Positions 28,014-37,217 are shown, numbered from the stretch's first letter. The stretch is DNA of 64,000 bases from Dactylosporangium roseum (GCF_025264685.1 NZ_CP073721.1:1727001-1791000), one strand, 5' to 3'. Notes: generated from the sequence alone by a model not told the origin. Program-made: numbers and translations.

Positions 28014-29163
28014 GCTGGAGGTCGGGCCGGTCGCGCACGGCGGCCACTGCGTCGCACGGCACGAGGGGCAGGTTGTCTTCGTCCGGCACGCCCTGCCCGG
28101 CGAGCGGGTGCTGGCCCGGGTGACCGAGGAGCGGCGCGGCTTCCTGCGCGCCGACGCGATCGAGATCCTGCTGGCGTCGCCCGACCGCGTCATCCCGCCC
28201 TGCCCCTTCGCCGGACCGGGCGCCTGCGGCGGCTGCGACTGGCAGCACGCCGATCCCGGCGCCCAGCGCCGGCTCAAGCAACACGTCATCGAGGAGCAGT
28301 TGGCGCGCCTCGCCGGCGTTTCCGCGACGGTACCCGTGGAGCCGCTGCCCGGCGGGCCGCTCGGCTGGCGGACACGGGTCCAGTACGCCGTCGGCCGGGA
28401 CGGACGGCCCGGGTTCCACCGGCACCGCTCGTCCGGCATCGTCCCGGTCGACCGCTGCCGGATCGCGCATCCGGCCGTGCAGGCGCTGCCCGTACTGCGG
28501 GAAAACTGGCCGCCGGGATCGTCGGTCGAGGCCGTGCGCTCCTCGGTGGGTGACACGGCCGTCATCACGCGCGACTCCCGCACCGGCGGGATCGCGTCGC
28601 CCGTGCCGAAGGTCCGCGAGACGGTCGGCGACCGCACCTGGAACCTCGACGCGAGCGGCTTCTGGCAGGTCCATCCCCACGCGGTGACGGCCTTCACCGA
28701 GACGGTGCTCGACATGCTGCGGCCGGCCGAGGGCGAACGGGCCTGGGACCTGTACGGCGGCGCCGGTGTCTTCGCCGCCGCCCTGGCACCGCACTGCGGC
28801 CCGGTGACCGTGGTCGAGGCGGACCGCCGCGCGGTGGCCACCGGGCAGCGCGCACTGCGTGACCTGTCGAATGTCCGCTTCGCCCGCGGTGATGTGGCCG
28901 CCGTGCTGGCGAACCCGAACTGGCGCGGCGTCGACGTGGTGGTGCTGGACCCGCCCCGGGCGGGCGCCGGACGCGCGGTGGTCGAGAAGATCGTGGCGCG
29001 CTCGCCGCGGGCGGTGGCCTACGTGGCCTGCGACCCGGCGGCCGTCGCCCGCGACGTCCGAACGTTCCGCGACCACGGCTACGACCTCACCGGGGTCCGC
29101 GCGTTCGACAGCTTCCCGATGACCCACCACTTCGAGACGATCGGCCTGCTGGAGCGCCGCTGA
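28003..29163 (+). CDS. TrmA/RumA-family RNA (uracil-C5) methyltransferase
   Basis: A 386-residue enzyme: an N-terminal TRAM domain, an iron-sulfur motif CPFAGPGACGGCDWQH with a later Cys (DRCRIAHP) that could complete a [4Fe-4S] site, a SAM domain (AWDLYGGAGVFAAAL), LDPPRAGAG and the nucleophilic cysteine in AYVACDPAAVARD. Family role: m5U formation in rRNA or tRNA; which RNA is not decidable here. GTG 28003 overlaps the permease gene. Mtb Rv2689c has the same position. Confidence 0.92.
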   Translation: MILELEVGPVAHGGHCVARHEGQVVFVRHALPGERVLARVTEERRGFLRADAIEILLASPDRVIPPCPFAGPGACGGCDWQHADPGAQRRLKQHVIEEQLARLAGVSATVPVEPLPGGPLGWRTRVQYAVGRDGRPGFHRHRSSGIVPVDRCRIAHPAVQALPVLRENWPPGSSVEAVRSSVGDTAVITRDSRTGGIASPVPKVRETVGDRTWNLDASGFWQVHPHAVTAFTETVLDMLRPAEGERAWDLYGGAGVFAAALAPHCGPVTVVEADRRAVATGQRALRDLSNVRFARGDVAAVLANPNWRGVDVVVLDPPRAGAGRAVVEKIVARSPRAVAYVACDPAAVARDVRTFRDHGYDLTGVRAFDSFPMTHHFETIGLLERR

Positions 29164-29279
29164 CGCCGAGATCCGCTCTCCGCGGGCCAGGCCAGCGGCT
29201 CCTCCCCGGCGGCGAGCTCCAGCCACGCGCCGCCGGAGCCGGGACGGGACGGAACGGGGCCGTTCTGAGCGGCGCCGTA

Positions 29280-29313
29280 GACTCCCCCTGTCGTTTCACA
29301 GGCAGGGGGAGTC
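29280..29313 (+). promoter_or_regulatory. Perfect hairpin embracing the aroD ribosome-binding site
   Basis: GACTCCCCCTG (29280-29290) and CAGGGGGAGTC (29303-29313) are perfect 11-bp arms around a 12-nt loop, and the 3' arm contains the GGGGGAG ribosome-binding site and ends directly at the aroD ATG. If formed in mRNA it would block initiation. It could also act as a terminator of the upstream methyltransferase transcript. Confidence 0.6.
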
Positions 29314-30039
29314 ATGGCAACGCTGCGTGAGCGGCTCGCCGACGAGGTGCCACTGGTCGCGGTGAGCTTCGGCGACGACGACGCCGAGCGGGACGCGGCC
29401 CGGGTCGGTGACCTGCGGGTCGACGTCGCCGAGCTGCGCGTCGACTGGTACTCCTCCGTGGAGCCCGACCACGTGCTCGACCGGGTGCGCCGGTTCCGCG
29501 GCCTGCCGACACTCGCCACGATCCGGTCGAAGGCCGAGGGCGGCTCCTGGCCGGGCGGCGAGGCCGAGCGGCTGCGGCTGTTCGAGGCGGTGCTGCCCGA
29601 GGTCGACGCCGTCGACGTCGAACTGTCGTCCGAGGAGATCCTGCCCGGAGTCGTCGCCGCCGCGCGCCGGCACGACCGGCTCGTCGTCGTGTCGTATCAC
29701 GACTTCACCGGCACACCGCCGGCCGGACGGCTCACCGAGATCGTCGAGGGCGCGGCGGACGCCGGGGCCGATCTGGTGAAGATCAGCACGATGGCGCACG
29801 GCCCCGGCGATCTGCTGGCGCTGGCGGAGCTGCTCACGCGGCACAGCTCCCGGCGGCTGATCGTCATCGGCATGGGCGCCGAGGGCGCCGCGTCGCGGGT
29901 GTTCTTCCCGCTGCTGGGCTCGCGGATCACCTATTCGGCGATCGGCGGACGGTCGGCGCCCGGCCAGCTACCGTTCGACGAGACGGTGCGGCTGCTCGAG
30001 ACGTTCTCCCCGCGGTTCGCGGAGCGGCGTCGTGACTGA
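29314..30039 (+). CDS. aroD: Type I 3-dehydroquinate dehydratase
   Basis: A 241-residue class I dehydroquinase that converts 3-dehydroquinate to 3-dehydroshikimate by cis-elimination. AELRVDW, LATIRSKAEGGSWPGG, VVVSYHDFTGTPP (catalytic His) and ADLVKISTMAHGPGDL (Schiff-base Lys) are all present, with GMGAEGAASRVFFPLLGS at the C-terminal substrate site. Many actinobacteria use the type II enzyme (AroQ) for biosynthesis, so this may be a second, perhaps catabolic, isozyme; that is inference. It overlaps the next gene (GTGA). Confidence 0.93.
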   Translation: MATLRERLADEVPLVAVSFGDDDAERDAARVGDLRVDVAELRVDWYSSVEPDHVLDRVRRFRGLPTLATIRSKAEGGSWPGGEAERLRLFEAVLPEVDAVDVELSSEEILPGVVAAARRHDRLVVVSYHDFTGTPPAGRLTEIVEGAADAGADLVKISTMAHGPGDLLALAELLTRHSSRRLIVIGMGAEGAASRVFFPLLGSRITYSAIGGRSAPGQLPFDETVRLLETFSPRFAERRRD

Positions 30040-30367
30040 ACCGCGCCGCGACCCCTGGCGGGCCGTCCGCAAGTCCGTCGCGCAGGCGGTCGTGCTGTTC
30101 ACGGTGGTCTACCTCTTCATCTTCGGCCGCGCCGCGCTCGGCCTCGGCCGCTCCCGGGACATCGAGCGCAGCACCGCCGCCTGGACGGTGTGGACGGCGG
30201 GGATCGTGCTGATGGTGGCCGGTTCCACGCTTGCGGTGCAGCTCCTGCGCGGCAAGGAGCCCGCAGCGACGGGGCGCCGGACGATCTGGTGGTGCGCCGG
30301 CCTGTGGGCGGCCGGGTTCGCGCTGGCATCGGTCTATTCGGCGATGGTGGCTCCGCCGACGCGGTGA
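30032..30367 (+). CDS. Small membrane protein of unknown function
   Basis: A 111-residue protein with three hydrophobic helices (AVVLFTVVYLFIFG; WTVWTAGIVLMVAGSTLAV; WWCAGLWAAGFALASVYSAM) and a basic N-terminus. I recognise no family. The GTG at 30032 overlaps the aroD stop by eight bases, suggesting co-translation. Confidence 0.65.
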   Translation: MTEPRRDPWRAVRKSVAQAVVLFTVVYLFIFGRAALGLGRSRDIERSTAAWTVWTAGIVLMVAGSTLAVQLLRGKEPAATGRRTIWWCAGLWAAGFALASVYSAMVAPPTR

Positions 30368-30483
30368 CCCGTGCCCACCCGCACAGCGAACCATCGACCG
30401 CCGTGGGCGGGAGGCCGGGATGTGCGCGGGAGCCCTATCTTCTGTGTCGAGCCGTCTGGCGCGATCCGCGATTCGGAGGAATC

Positions 30484-31659
30484 ATGACCCAACCCCCGCC
30501 ACCCGGCCCCGAGCAGCCGGCCCAGCCGCCGTTCCCGGGTCAGGGGCCCGCGGGCCCTCCGGTGCCCGTCGACCCGGCCGCGCCCGCCGGTGACCCGGCG
30601 CAGGCCTATTGGGCGGCGCAGGGCCAACCGGCGGCGCCGGAGGGATTCGGGCCGCCGAGCGGGTATGACCCCTCGGCGGGCTACCCCGTCTACTACCAGG
30701 CCGCGCCCACCGGCGGTTACGGCGTGCCGGTCTTCGGTCAGCAGGCCGGCTACGACCCGCTGATCAGCCCGGATTACGGCGGCTGGTGGAAGCGGGCGAT
30801 GGCCGTGCTCAAGCCCGGCTGGAAGCTGTTCGCCGGGCTACAAGCCATCGGCGTCGTCATGTCGCTGCTGGTCGCCATCCCGCAGGCGCTCTACCTGCTG
30901 TACCTACAGGACCAGCTACCCCGGGCCAACGCGGACGGCACGATCACCACGACCGAGGTGGACCTCACCCCGTTTCTCGCCGTCTTCGGCATCACGGTCG
31001 TCGGGATCTTCCTGACCTTTCTGGTCCAGTTCGCCATCACGATCGCGAGCAACCACGTCGGCGTCTCGATCGCCGCCGGGTTGAAGCCGAGCCTCGGCAC
31101 GTCGCTGTTGACGGCGGCGAAGCGGGTCTTTCCGCTGCTCGGCTGGCAGCTCCTGGCCGGCCTGATCGTCCTGGCCGGCATCTGCGCCTGTGTGTTGCCG
31201 GCGATCTACCTCGCCGCGGTGTTCATGGTGCTGCCGGCGGTGGTGACCTTCGAGCGGACCAACGTGATCAGCCGGTGCTTCCAGCTATTCCACCGCGACC
31301 TGGGCGCCTCGGTCAGCCGTATCGCGACGATCGCCGGCATCTCGATCGGCGTCGGCATCGTCGGCGCGATCATCGCGCAGGTGGTCCAGCTCGGGTTCGG
31401 TGGCACGCAGGCGCTGACCCCGGACTTCGAGACCGGGGGCCCGATGTTCACGACGACGGTTGTGGTCGGCATCGTCGTCAGCTCGGTCATCAGCAGTGTG
31501 CTGGCCGCGGCGGCCGCGGCGTTCACCGCGCCGCTCACCCTGACGGCCTACGCCGACCTGCGGTCCCGGGTCGAGACGCTGTCGACGGCGACCCTGGCCG
31601 CCGAGATCGGCATCGCCACGCCGTCGACGCCCGAGTGGGGTGCCCCGTCGGCCGTCTGA
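30484..31659 (+). CDS. Proline-rich polytopic membrane protein
   Basis: A 391-residue protein: about 100 residues rich in Pro, Gly, Ala, Gln and Tyr (cytoplasmic, low complexity), then about six membrane helices, including LFAGLQAIGVVMSLLVAIPQ, VFGITVVGIFLTFLVQFAI, LAGLIVLAGICACVLPAIYL and TVVVGIVVSSVISSVLAA. The segment FERTNVISRCFQLFHRDLG resembles a recurring loop in actinobacterial membrane proteins of unknown function. The ATG at 30484 follows GGAGGAATC. The Pro-rich head may bind partners. No catalytic motif. Confidence 0.7.
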   Translation: MTQPPPPGPEQPAQPPFPGQGPAGPPVPVDPAAPAGDPAQAYWAAQGQPAAPEGFGPPSGYDPSAGYPVYYQAAPTGGYGVPVFGQQAGYDPLISPDYGGWWKRAMAVLKPGWKLFAGLQAIGVVMSLLVAIPQALYLLYLQDQLPRANADGTITTTEVDLTPFLAVFGITVVGIFLTFLVQFAITIASNHVGVSIAAGLKPSLGTSLLTAAKRVFPLLGWQLLAGLIVLAGICACVLPAIYLAAVFMVLPAVVTFERTNVISRCFQLFHRDLGASVSRIATIAGISIGVGIVGAIIAQVVQLGFGGTQALTPDFETGGPMFTTTVVVGIVVSSVISSVLAAAAAAFTAPLTLTAYADLRSRVETLSTATLAAEIGIATPSTPEWGAPSAV

Positions 31660-31680
31660 CGCGCCGCGGATGAGCGGGGA

Positions 31681-31912
31681 GGTCACCTGTCCGGGCGGGT
31701 GTCTGTCGATCGCGGTCGCCGCTGGCCCCGGGCGGCGCGTTCCCGCTCGATCCCATGATCATGGGATCGAGCGGCCTGGCGGCGGATCGGGGCGCAGCGC
31801 GTGCCGGCCGGCACCCTCGGCGGCGACACCTCCGAGGCCCGCGCCCGAATTATCGGCCTTGTTCGGGTTGGCGGGGGCCGTCGGGCTGAACTTCGCGGCC
31901 TTGGTTGATCCC
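31681..31912. repeat. Most complete copy of the composite repeat (C reversed, palindrome, B)
   Basis: About 230 bp in the 421-bp gap before dxs. Bases 31697-31742 are a reversed C module, 31743-31774 a perfect 32-bp palindrome centred on TGATCA (core CCCATGATCATGGG), and 31775-31912 a B module (CGAATTATCGGCCTTG, then GGGCTGAACTTCGCGGCCTT). The remaining bases to 32080 hold the dxs leader, in which I see no clear promoter. No open frame with coding character is present. Confidence 0.8.
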
Positions 31913-32080
31913 GCGTGAACGGGATATAGCCGCAGAACCTGTTCGTCGCCGGGTGACCACCCGGCTTCAGTTGGGGCAACAGGCGCTGGCCGCGGGGTGA
32001 CCTGGGGAGTCTGTGTGGAACCTGTCAAGATTCGTCCGGCCGAGATGCGTCCGTGCGGGGCAGCACTAGACTCGGCGGGC

Positions 32081-34036
32081 ATGAGTGCAGAAGAGATCGA
32101 GGCCGCGTCCCTGCTGAGCACGGTCCGCGAGCCCGGTGATCTCCGCAATCTGACCGGTGAGCAGCTCGATGTGCTGGCTGCCGAGATCCGCGACTTCCTC
32201 GTGGCGAAGGTCTCGCGCACCGGCGGTCACCTGGGGCCGAATCTGGGCGTGGTGGAGCTGACGCTCGCCCTGCACCGCGTGTTCGACTCCCCGAAGGACC
32301 GGCTCCTCTTCGACACCGGCCACCAGGCCTACGTTCACAAGATCGTTTCCGGCCGGCAGGACGGCTTCGACCTGCTCCGCCAGCGCGGCGGGCTCACGGG
32401 CTACCCGAGCCGCGCCGAGAGTGAGCACGACGTCATCGAGAACTCGCACGCCTCGACCGCCCTGTCCTATGCGGACGGTCTGTCGAAGGCGTTCGCGCTG
32501 CGCGGTGAGCCGCGTCACGTGGTCGCGGTCGTCGGCGACGGCGCCCTCACCGGCGGCATGTGCTGGGAGGCGCTCAACAACATCGCCGCGGCGAAGAACC
32601 CGGTCGTCATCGTCGTCAACGACAACGGCCGTTCGTACTCGCCGACGATCGGCGGCCTCGCCGACCACCTGTCGAACCTGCGACTCAACCCGAGCTACGA
32701 GAAAGTCCTCGACGTCGTCAAGGACTCCCTCGGCCGCACGCCGCTGGTCGGCCCGCCGCTCTACGAGGTGCTGCACGCCGTCAAGAAGGGCATCAAGGAC
32801 GCCGTCGCGCCGCAGGCGATGTTCGAGGACCTCGGCATCAAATACGTCGGGCCGGTCGACGGCCACGACCGCGAGGCGGTCGAGTCGGCGCTGCGCAAGG
32901 CGAAGAACTTCGGCGGGCCGGTCATCGTCCACGCGGTCACCCGCAAGGGCTTCGGTTACCGCCCCGCCGAGGAGGACGAGGCCGACTGCCTGCACGGGCC
33001 GGGCGCGTTCGACATCGAGACCGGCAAGCTGCTCGCCCCCGCCTCGCTCAAGTGGACCGGCGTCTTCGCCGACGAGCTCGTCGCGATCGCTGACGAGCGG
33101 GCCGACATCGTCGGCATCACGGCCGCCATGGCCGAGCCGACCGGCATCGCCAAGCTGATGCGGAAGTACCCCGAGCGGGCGTACGACGTGGGCATCGCCG
33201 AGCAGCACGCGGCGACCTCCGCCGCCGGCCTCGCGATCGGCGGTCTCCACCCGGTCGTCGCCGTCTACGCGACCTTCCTCAACCGCGCCTTCGACCAGGT
33301 GCTGCTCGACGTCGCCATGCACAGGCTGCCGGTCACGTTCGTGCTCGACCGGGCCGGCGTCACCGGCCCCGACGGCCCCTCGCACTACGGCATCTGGGAC
33401 ATGTCGGTCTTCGGTGTCGTTCCCGGCCTGCGGCTCGCCGCGCCCCGTGACGCGCAGACCGTGCGCGAGGAGCTGCGCGAGGCCGTCGGCATCGAGGACG
33501 GGCCGACGATCCTGCGCTTCCCGACCGGTGCCGTCCCGGCCGACCTGCCGGCGCTGCGCCGCGTCGGCGGCGTCGACGGCTTCGGCGGGGTCGACGTGCT
33601 CGCCGAGCACGAGCGCAAGGACGTGCTGCTGGTGAGCGTCGGCGCGTTCGCCCACCTCGCGGTCGACGCGGCGGCCCGGCTCGCCGAGCAGGGCTACGGC
33701 GTCACCGTGGTCGACCCGCGCTGGGTCCGGCCGGTGCCCGTCGAGCTGGTCGGCCTGGCCCGGGAACACCGTCTGGTCGTCACCGTCGAGGACGGCGTGC
33801 GCACCGGCGGCGTCGGTGACGCGATCGCCAAGGCGCTGCGCGACGCCGACGTCTGGGTGCCGCTGCGCGACCTGGGCGTGCCGTTGGGCTGGCACCCGCA
33901 CGGCTCCCGCACCGAGATCCTCGCCGACCTGGGCCTCACCGCCCAGGACGTCGCCCGCCAGGTGACCGAGTGGGTCAGCCGCCTCGACGACCAGACCCCG
34001 ATCGCCGTGCCGTCGGCCACCCGCACCGGGCGATAG
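32081..34036 (+). CDS. dxs: 1-deoxy-D-xylulose-5-phosphate synthase
   Basis: A 651-residue thiamine-diphosphate enzyme, the first and rate-setting step of the MEP isoprenoid pathway: pyruvate plus glyceraldehyde 3-phosphate to DXP. Seen: [20 protein letters not shown] (active-site His), [20 protein letters not shown] running into NDN (GDG...N ThDP/Mg motif), [18 protein letters not shown] (catalytic Glu) and [20 protein letters not shown]. Full length. ATG 32081 gives [15 protein letters not shown]; upstream in-frame codons run into the repeat-derived leader and are unlikely. In Mtb dxs adjoins rnd; here they are about 10 kb apart. Confidence 0.97.
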   Translation: MSAEEIEAASLLSTVREPGDLRNLTGEQLDVLAAEIRDFLVAKVSRTGGHLGPNLGVVELTLALHRVFDSPKDRLLFDTGHQAYVHKIVSGRQDGFDLLRQRGGLTGYPSRAESEHDVIENSHASTALSYADGLSKAFALRGEPRHVVAVVGDGALTGGMCWEALNNIAAAKNPVVIVVNDNGRSYSPTIGGLADHLSNLRLNPSYEKVLDVVKDSLGRTPLVGPPLYEVLHAVKKGIKDAVAPQAMFEDLGIKYVGPVDGHDREAVESALRKAKNFGGPVIVHAVTRKGFGYRPAEEDEADCLHGPGAFDIETGKLLAPASLKWTGVFADELVAIADERADIVGITAAMAEPTGIAKLMRKYPERAYDVGIAEQHAATSAAGLAIGGLHPVVAVYATFLNRAFDQVLLDVAMHRLPVTFVLDRAGVTGPDGPSHYGIWDMSVFGVVPGLRLAAPRDAQTVREELREAVGIEDGPTILRFPTGAVPADLPALRRVGGVDGFGGVDVLAEHERKDVLLVSVGAFAHLAVDAAARLAEQGYGVTVVDPRWVRPVPVELVGLAREHRLVVTVEDGVRTGGVGDAIAKALRDADVWVPLRDLGVPLGWHPHGSRTEILADLGLTAQDVARQVTEWVSRLDDQTPIAVPSATRTGR

Positions 34037-34120
34037 CGTCCGTCCTCCCGGTTGCCGGTCCGGCGGGGCGGCAACCGGGACGGCGTCGTGGGACTCTCTT
34101 CTCTGCGAGAAGGGGGATCC

Positions 34121-35515
34121 GTGCCGGACGCGATCATCGAGCTCGACCTCAGCACACCCTGGGAACCACCGGACCCGCCGCCCTCACCGCGGCGCCGCGC
34201 CTATCGGCGATGGCTCGCGTTCGCCGTCGTCGGGCTGGTCGCCGCCGGGGTGCTCGGCGCGGCGGCGCCCGGCCGGGACACCGGGCCGGTGCTCAGCGTC
34301 GACCAGCCGGTCCTCAGCATCGGACTGTCCGCGCGGCGGATCATCGTCAGCCGGTACGAGCAGGCGGCCCCGGTGGTCGAGGCACTGGACGTGCGTGACG
34401 GCGGCCGGCTCTGGTCGCGGCCGGTCTCGCGGGGGCAGCACGTCGGCTTCGTGACCGAGCACGTCGTCGCGCTGCTCACCGAGAGCGGGGACGAGAACGG
34501 GACGACCCAGACGCTGACGGCGCTCGACGCGGCCACCGGCGAACGGCTCTGGGAGCGCTCGCGGATCCAGGTGGCCGGGCGGACACCCGGCCGGTTCCTG
34601 GTCGAGGACATGACCGGTGTCACGCGCGACGACCGGGTCATGACCATCACCGACGACGCGCAGGACGCGCCGGTCAACGCCCCCGCCGAGCAGTACGAGC
34701 AGCGCTACCGGGCGCTCGATGAACGGACCGGTGCCGAGATCTGGTCGTTCGACGTGCCCGAGGGCTCGGTCACCTCCTTCGACTGGGAGAGCGGATACTG
34801 GGCAATCAAAGGCATCTCGGAGCTGAGCCCGGCCGGTGTCCTGCGGTTCCGCGACGTCACCACCGGCGCCGTCACCGTCACGCACCGGCTGGACTGGTCG
34901 GGCACGATCTCGGGCTTCGCCGTCGGCACGGCGCTGCCGGGCATCGCCGGCACCGCCGGCGGCCAGGTGCTGCTCTATGCGGCCGGCGAGCGCGGTGCCG
35001 ACGTCCACGACCTGCGCACCGGCCGCCGGCTCTGGCACTGGGAGGCCAAGGACAGCCGCACGTACCACGGCCTCTTCCCGTGCGCCGGGGACCTGTACTG
35101 CGTGTGGGACAGCAACGGCACGGACGCGCTCGACGCGCACACCGGGCAGCCGGTCTGGCACGTCGACCGGTACAACATCGTCCTCCAGCGCGGCAACGGC
35201 ACCCTGTTGCTCGGCAGATGGGACGAGAAGGGGCCGTTCTCCAGCATCGCCGCGACCGTCGACGGGCGCACCGGCCGGGTCCTGCGGCGGTACGAGGGGT
35301 GGTACCTCCTCCAGAGCCAGGGCATCGGCCCGCTCGTCGTCTGGAGACAGGCGGACGGGCGCGGCGCCCTGCTCGGTGTCCTGGACGCGCGCTCCGGCCG
35401 GGTCACGGTCTTCGGCCGGGCCACCGACTGGTTCGGTTCGCCGGCCTGCGTGGCGGCCGGCGACGATCTGGTCTGCTCGGGCGTCGGCGGCCTCACGGTG
35501 TGGAAGCTCCCATGA
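34121..35515 (+). CDS. Membrane-anchored PQQ-like beta-propeller protein 1
   Basis: A 464-residue protein with a short cytoplasmic head (PDAIIELDLSTPWEPP), a single membrane anchor (LAFAVVGLVAAGVLGAAA, about 38-55) and an external propeller of PQQ/BamB-like blades: ALDVRDGGRLWSR, ALDAATGERLWER, LDERTGAEIWSF, DLRTGRRLWHWE, ALDAHTGQPVWHV. No quinoprotein catalytic residues are evident, so a scaffold or ligand-binding role is more likely. GTG 34121 follows GGGGGA. The stop TGA lies inside a CCCATGATCATGGG repeat palindrome, meaning the natural C-terminus (VWKLP) was set or trimmed by the repeat. A paralogue follows. Confidence 0.8.
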   Translation: MPDAIIELDLSTPWEPPDPPPSPRRRAYRRWLAFAVVGLVAAGVLGAAAPGRDTGPVLSVDQPVLSIGLSARRIIVSRYEQAAPVVEALDVRDGGRLWSRPVSRGQHVGFVTEHVVALLTESGDENGTTQTLTALDAATGERLWERSRIQVAGRTPGRFLVEDMTGVTRDDRVMTITDDAQDAPVNAPAEQYEQRYRALDERTGAEIWSFDVPEGSVTSFDWESGYWAIKGISELSPAGVLRFRDVTTGAVTVTHRLDWSGTISGFAVGTALPGIAGTAGGQVLLYAAGERGADVHDLRTGRRLWHWEAKDSRTYHGLFPCAGDLYCVWDSNGTDALDAHTGQPVWHVDRYNIVLQRGNGTLLLGRWDEKGPFSSIAATVDGRTGRVLRRYEGWYLLQSQGIGPLVVWRQADGRGALLGVLDARSGRVTVFGRATDWFGSPACVAAGDDLVCSGVGGLTVWKLP

Positions 35516-35630
35516 TCATGGGGTCAGGCGGCATGGCGGCGGATCCGAGCCATGCGCCCGGATTATCGGTCTTGGCCAGGTTGACAAGGGGCTGTTGGGC
35601 TTTGCTTCGCGGCCCTGCTTGATCATCGAG
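35509..35630 (+). repeat. Composite repeat: palindrome plus shortened B module
   Basis: Palindrome CCCATGATCATGGG at 35509-35522, then GGCATGGCGGCGGATC and a B module with an internal deletion relative to 31775-31912 (GCGCCCGGATTATCGGTCTT, GGTTGACAAGGGGCTG, TTCGCGGCCCTGCTTGATCAT). The palindrome supplies the stop codon of propeller gene 1. Confidence 0.75.
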
Positions 35631-35717
35631 CTCGATCTCGCGACACCCCGGGAGCCGCCGGCGGCCCTGTCCGTCTGGAGGCTGCCACCGACCCGTCGTC
35701 ATCAGCACAATGGACGC
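35619..35717 (+). pseudogene. Collapsed relic of a third propeller gene (N- and C-terminal scraps)
   Basis: Frame encodes LIIELDLATPREPPAALSVW, then RLPPTRRHQ. The first 14 residues match the head of propeller 1 (AIIELDLSTPWEPP) and LSVWRLP resembles its last residues (LTVWKLP), as if a whole gene had collapsed. It is open into propeller gene 2, and TTG 35619 could in principle start a 33-residue longer version of that protein. Confidence 0.5.
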
Positions 35718-37022
35718 GTGCCGGTCAGCACGGTCACCATCGACCTGGGTGTGGTCGACGACGGCTGGGCCGCGGAGGTCGACGCCCGCCCCGCCGGGTT
35801 GCCCCGCGGGTGGGGACTGCTGGCCGCGGCCGCCCTGGTGCTGTCGCTCGCCTCGGCGGTACCGCTGCCGGAACCACCGCACGAGGTCACCCGGCAGCCG
35901 CTGCGAAACGGGCAGTTCCACCTGACCGGCGGGGCGCTGTTCGTGCTCGAGAGCGACCGCACCCCGACCCCGGTCGAGGCGTTCGACGCGGCCGACGGCA
36001 GCACCCGGTGGACGTACACGCCGGACGGCCTGTCGACCCTGTCGTTCGTCACCACCGACGGCGACCTCGCCGTGCTGTCGCCCGACCTGTGCCGGTCCGG
36101 GGTCACCGGCACCACGTTCGCGGTCGACCTGCGCACCGGGTGGGAACGCTGGCACGCGACCGGCGTCCCGGTCCGCACCCCGCCCGGCGTCGCCGGGACC
36201 GTCGTGCTGCGCAGCCTGTGGTCCGACGGGTGCGGCGCACTGGCCGCCAACACCCCGATCGCGGGCACGCTGCGCTGGCAGGCGATCGACGGCGCGGGCC
36301 GCACGCTGTGGGAGGTGCCGGTGGAGCCCGGCACCCGCGTCGCGGTCGACACCGCCGAGCAGGGCGCCGCGTGGGCCGCGCTGCTCGACAAGCAGGGCGG
36401 GATGAGCATCGTGGACTTCGCGACCGGCGCGCGGTCCTCGCCCGTGCCCGGCGTCTTCGCCGGCGACCTGTTCGCCGTGGCCGGCGACCTGCTGATCGTC
36501 GCCGGCTGGGACGCCTCCGGCACGGTCCTCACCGCCTACGGCCGTGACTTCCGGCGGCGCTGGGAGTCACACGTGCCGACCGGCCCGGCGTCCGGCCGGA
36601 CGGACCGGCTGACCGTCCGGCCGTGCGCGGGTGCGCTGTGTGTCACCGGCCAGCGCACGGCGGTGCTGGACTCGGCGACAGGGGTGCTGTTGTGGACCGC
36701 GTCCGGCCGGCCCCCGCTGACCGCGGTGCCCGGCGGCCTGCTGGCGGCGCCGGCGGTGGGCAGGGTCGCGCTGCTGGATCCGGCGACCGGACTCGCGGCG
36801 ACCGAGCTGCGGGGCTGGGACGTGCTCGGCATCGACGGCGCGCGGATGCTGCTGGGCCTCCAGTCCCCGGACGGCACGCTGCTGGCCTGGTCCGCGGGGC
36901 CGGAGGTGACCCCGTTCGCGACGGTGGAGGGCCGGCTCGTGGGGTGCGAGCTCGACGCCGCGCTGGTGGCCTGTCGCACGGCGGCGGACGAGGTGCTGCT
37001 GCTGCGCCTCCCGGTGGCCTGA
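35718..37022 (+). CDS. Membrane-anchored PQQ-like beta-propeller protein 2
   Basis: A 434-residue paralogue of the preceding propeller: head (STVTIDLGVVDDGWAAEV), anchor (GLLAAAALVLSLASAVPL, about 36-53), then blades such as AFDAADGSTRWTYTPDGL, AVDLRTGWERWHATGVPV, VLDSATGVLLWTASGRP and LLDPATGLAATELRGWD. Cysteines in LCRSG, GCGAL, PCAGALCV and GCELD may form disulfides. No clear catalytic site. GTG 35718 is used although no good ribosome-binding site precedes it; an in-frame TTG at 35619 in the relic is the alternative. Presumably extracytoplasmic; function unknown. Confidence 0.78.
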   Translation: MPVSTVTIDLGVVDDGWAAEVDARPAGLPRGWGLLAAAALVLSLASAVPLPEPPHEVTRQPLRNGQFHLTGGALFVLESDRTPTPVEAFDAADGSTRWTYTPDGLSTLSFVTTDGDLAVLSPDLCRSGVTGTTFAVDLRTGWERWHATGVPVRTPPGVAGTVVLRSLWSDGCGALAANTPIAGTLRWQAIDGAGRTLWEVPVEPGTRVAVDTAEQGAAWAALLDKQGGMSIVDFATGARSSPVPGVFAGDLFAVAGDLLIVAGWDASGTVLTAYGRDFRRRWESHVPTGPASGRTDRLTVRPCAGALCVTGQRTAVLDSATGVLLWTASGRPPLTAVPGGLLAAPAVGRVALLDPATGLAATELRGWDVLGIDGARMLLGLQSPDGTLLAWSAGPEVTPFATVEGRLVGCELDAALVACRTAADEVLLLRLPVA

Positions 37023-37217
37023 CGGCGGCGGCGGAGCGCTCCTGCGGGGAACCTGAACCGGGGGTGACTCGTCGGGGCCGATCCGCGGCGGCCGCCGTCG
37101 TGCCCGGCCGGCGGGGGACTCGGTACATCTGGGGCGGTTGCCGGGGTCCTAGGCTTGTTCACGCGGACTTCACGTCCGGTGGACGAGACTGGCCCGATTC
37201 CGGGTGGGGGGAACAGC

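Noticed and set aside
35509-35717. Insertion sequence remnant between the propeller genes
   Set aside because: No transposase fragment, terminal inverted repeats or target duplication; the content is explained by the B repeat and the propeller-gene relic.
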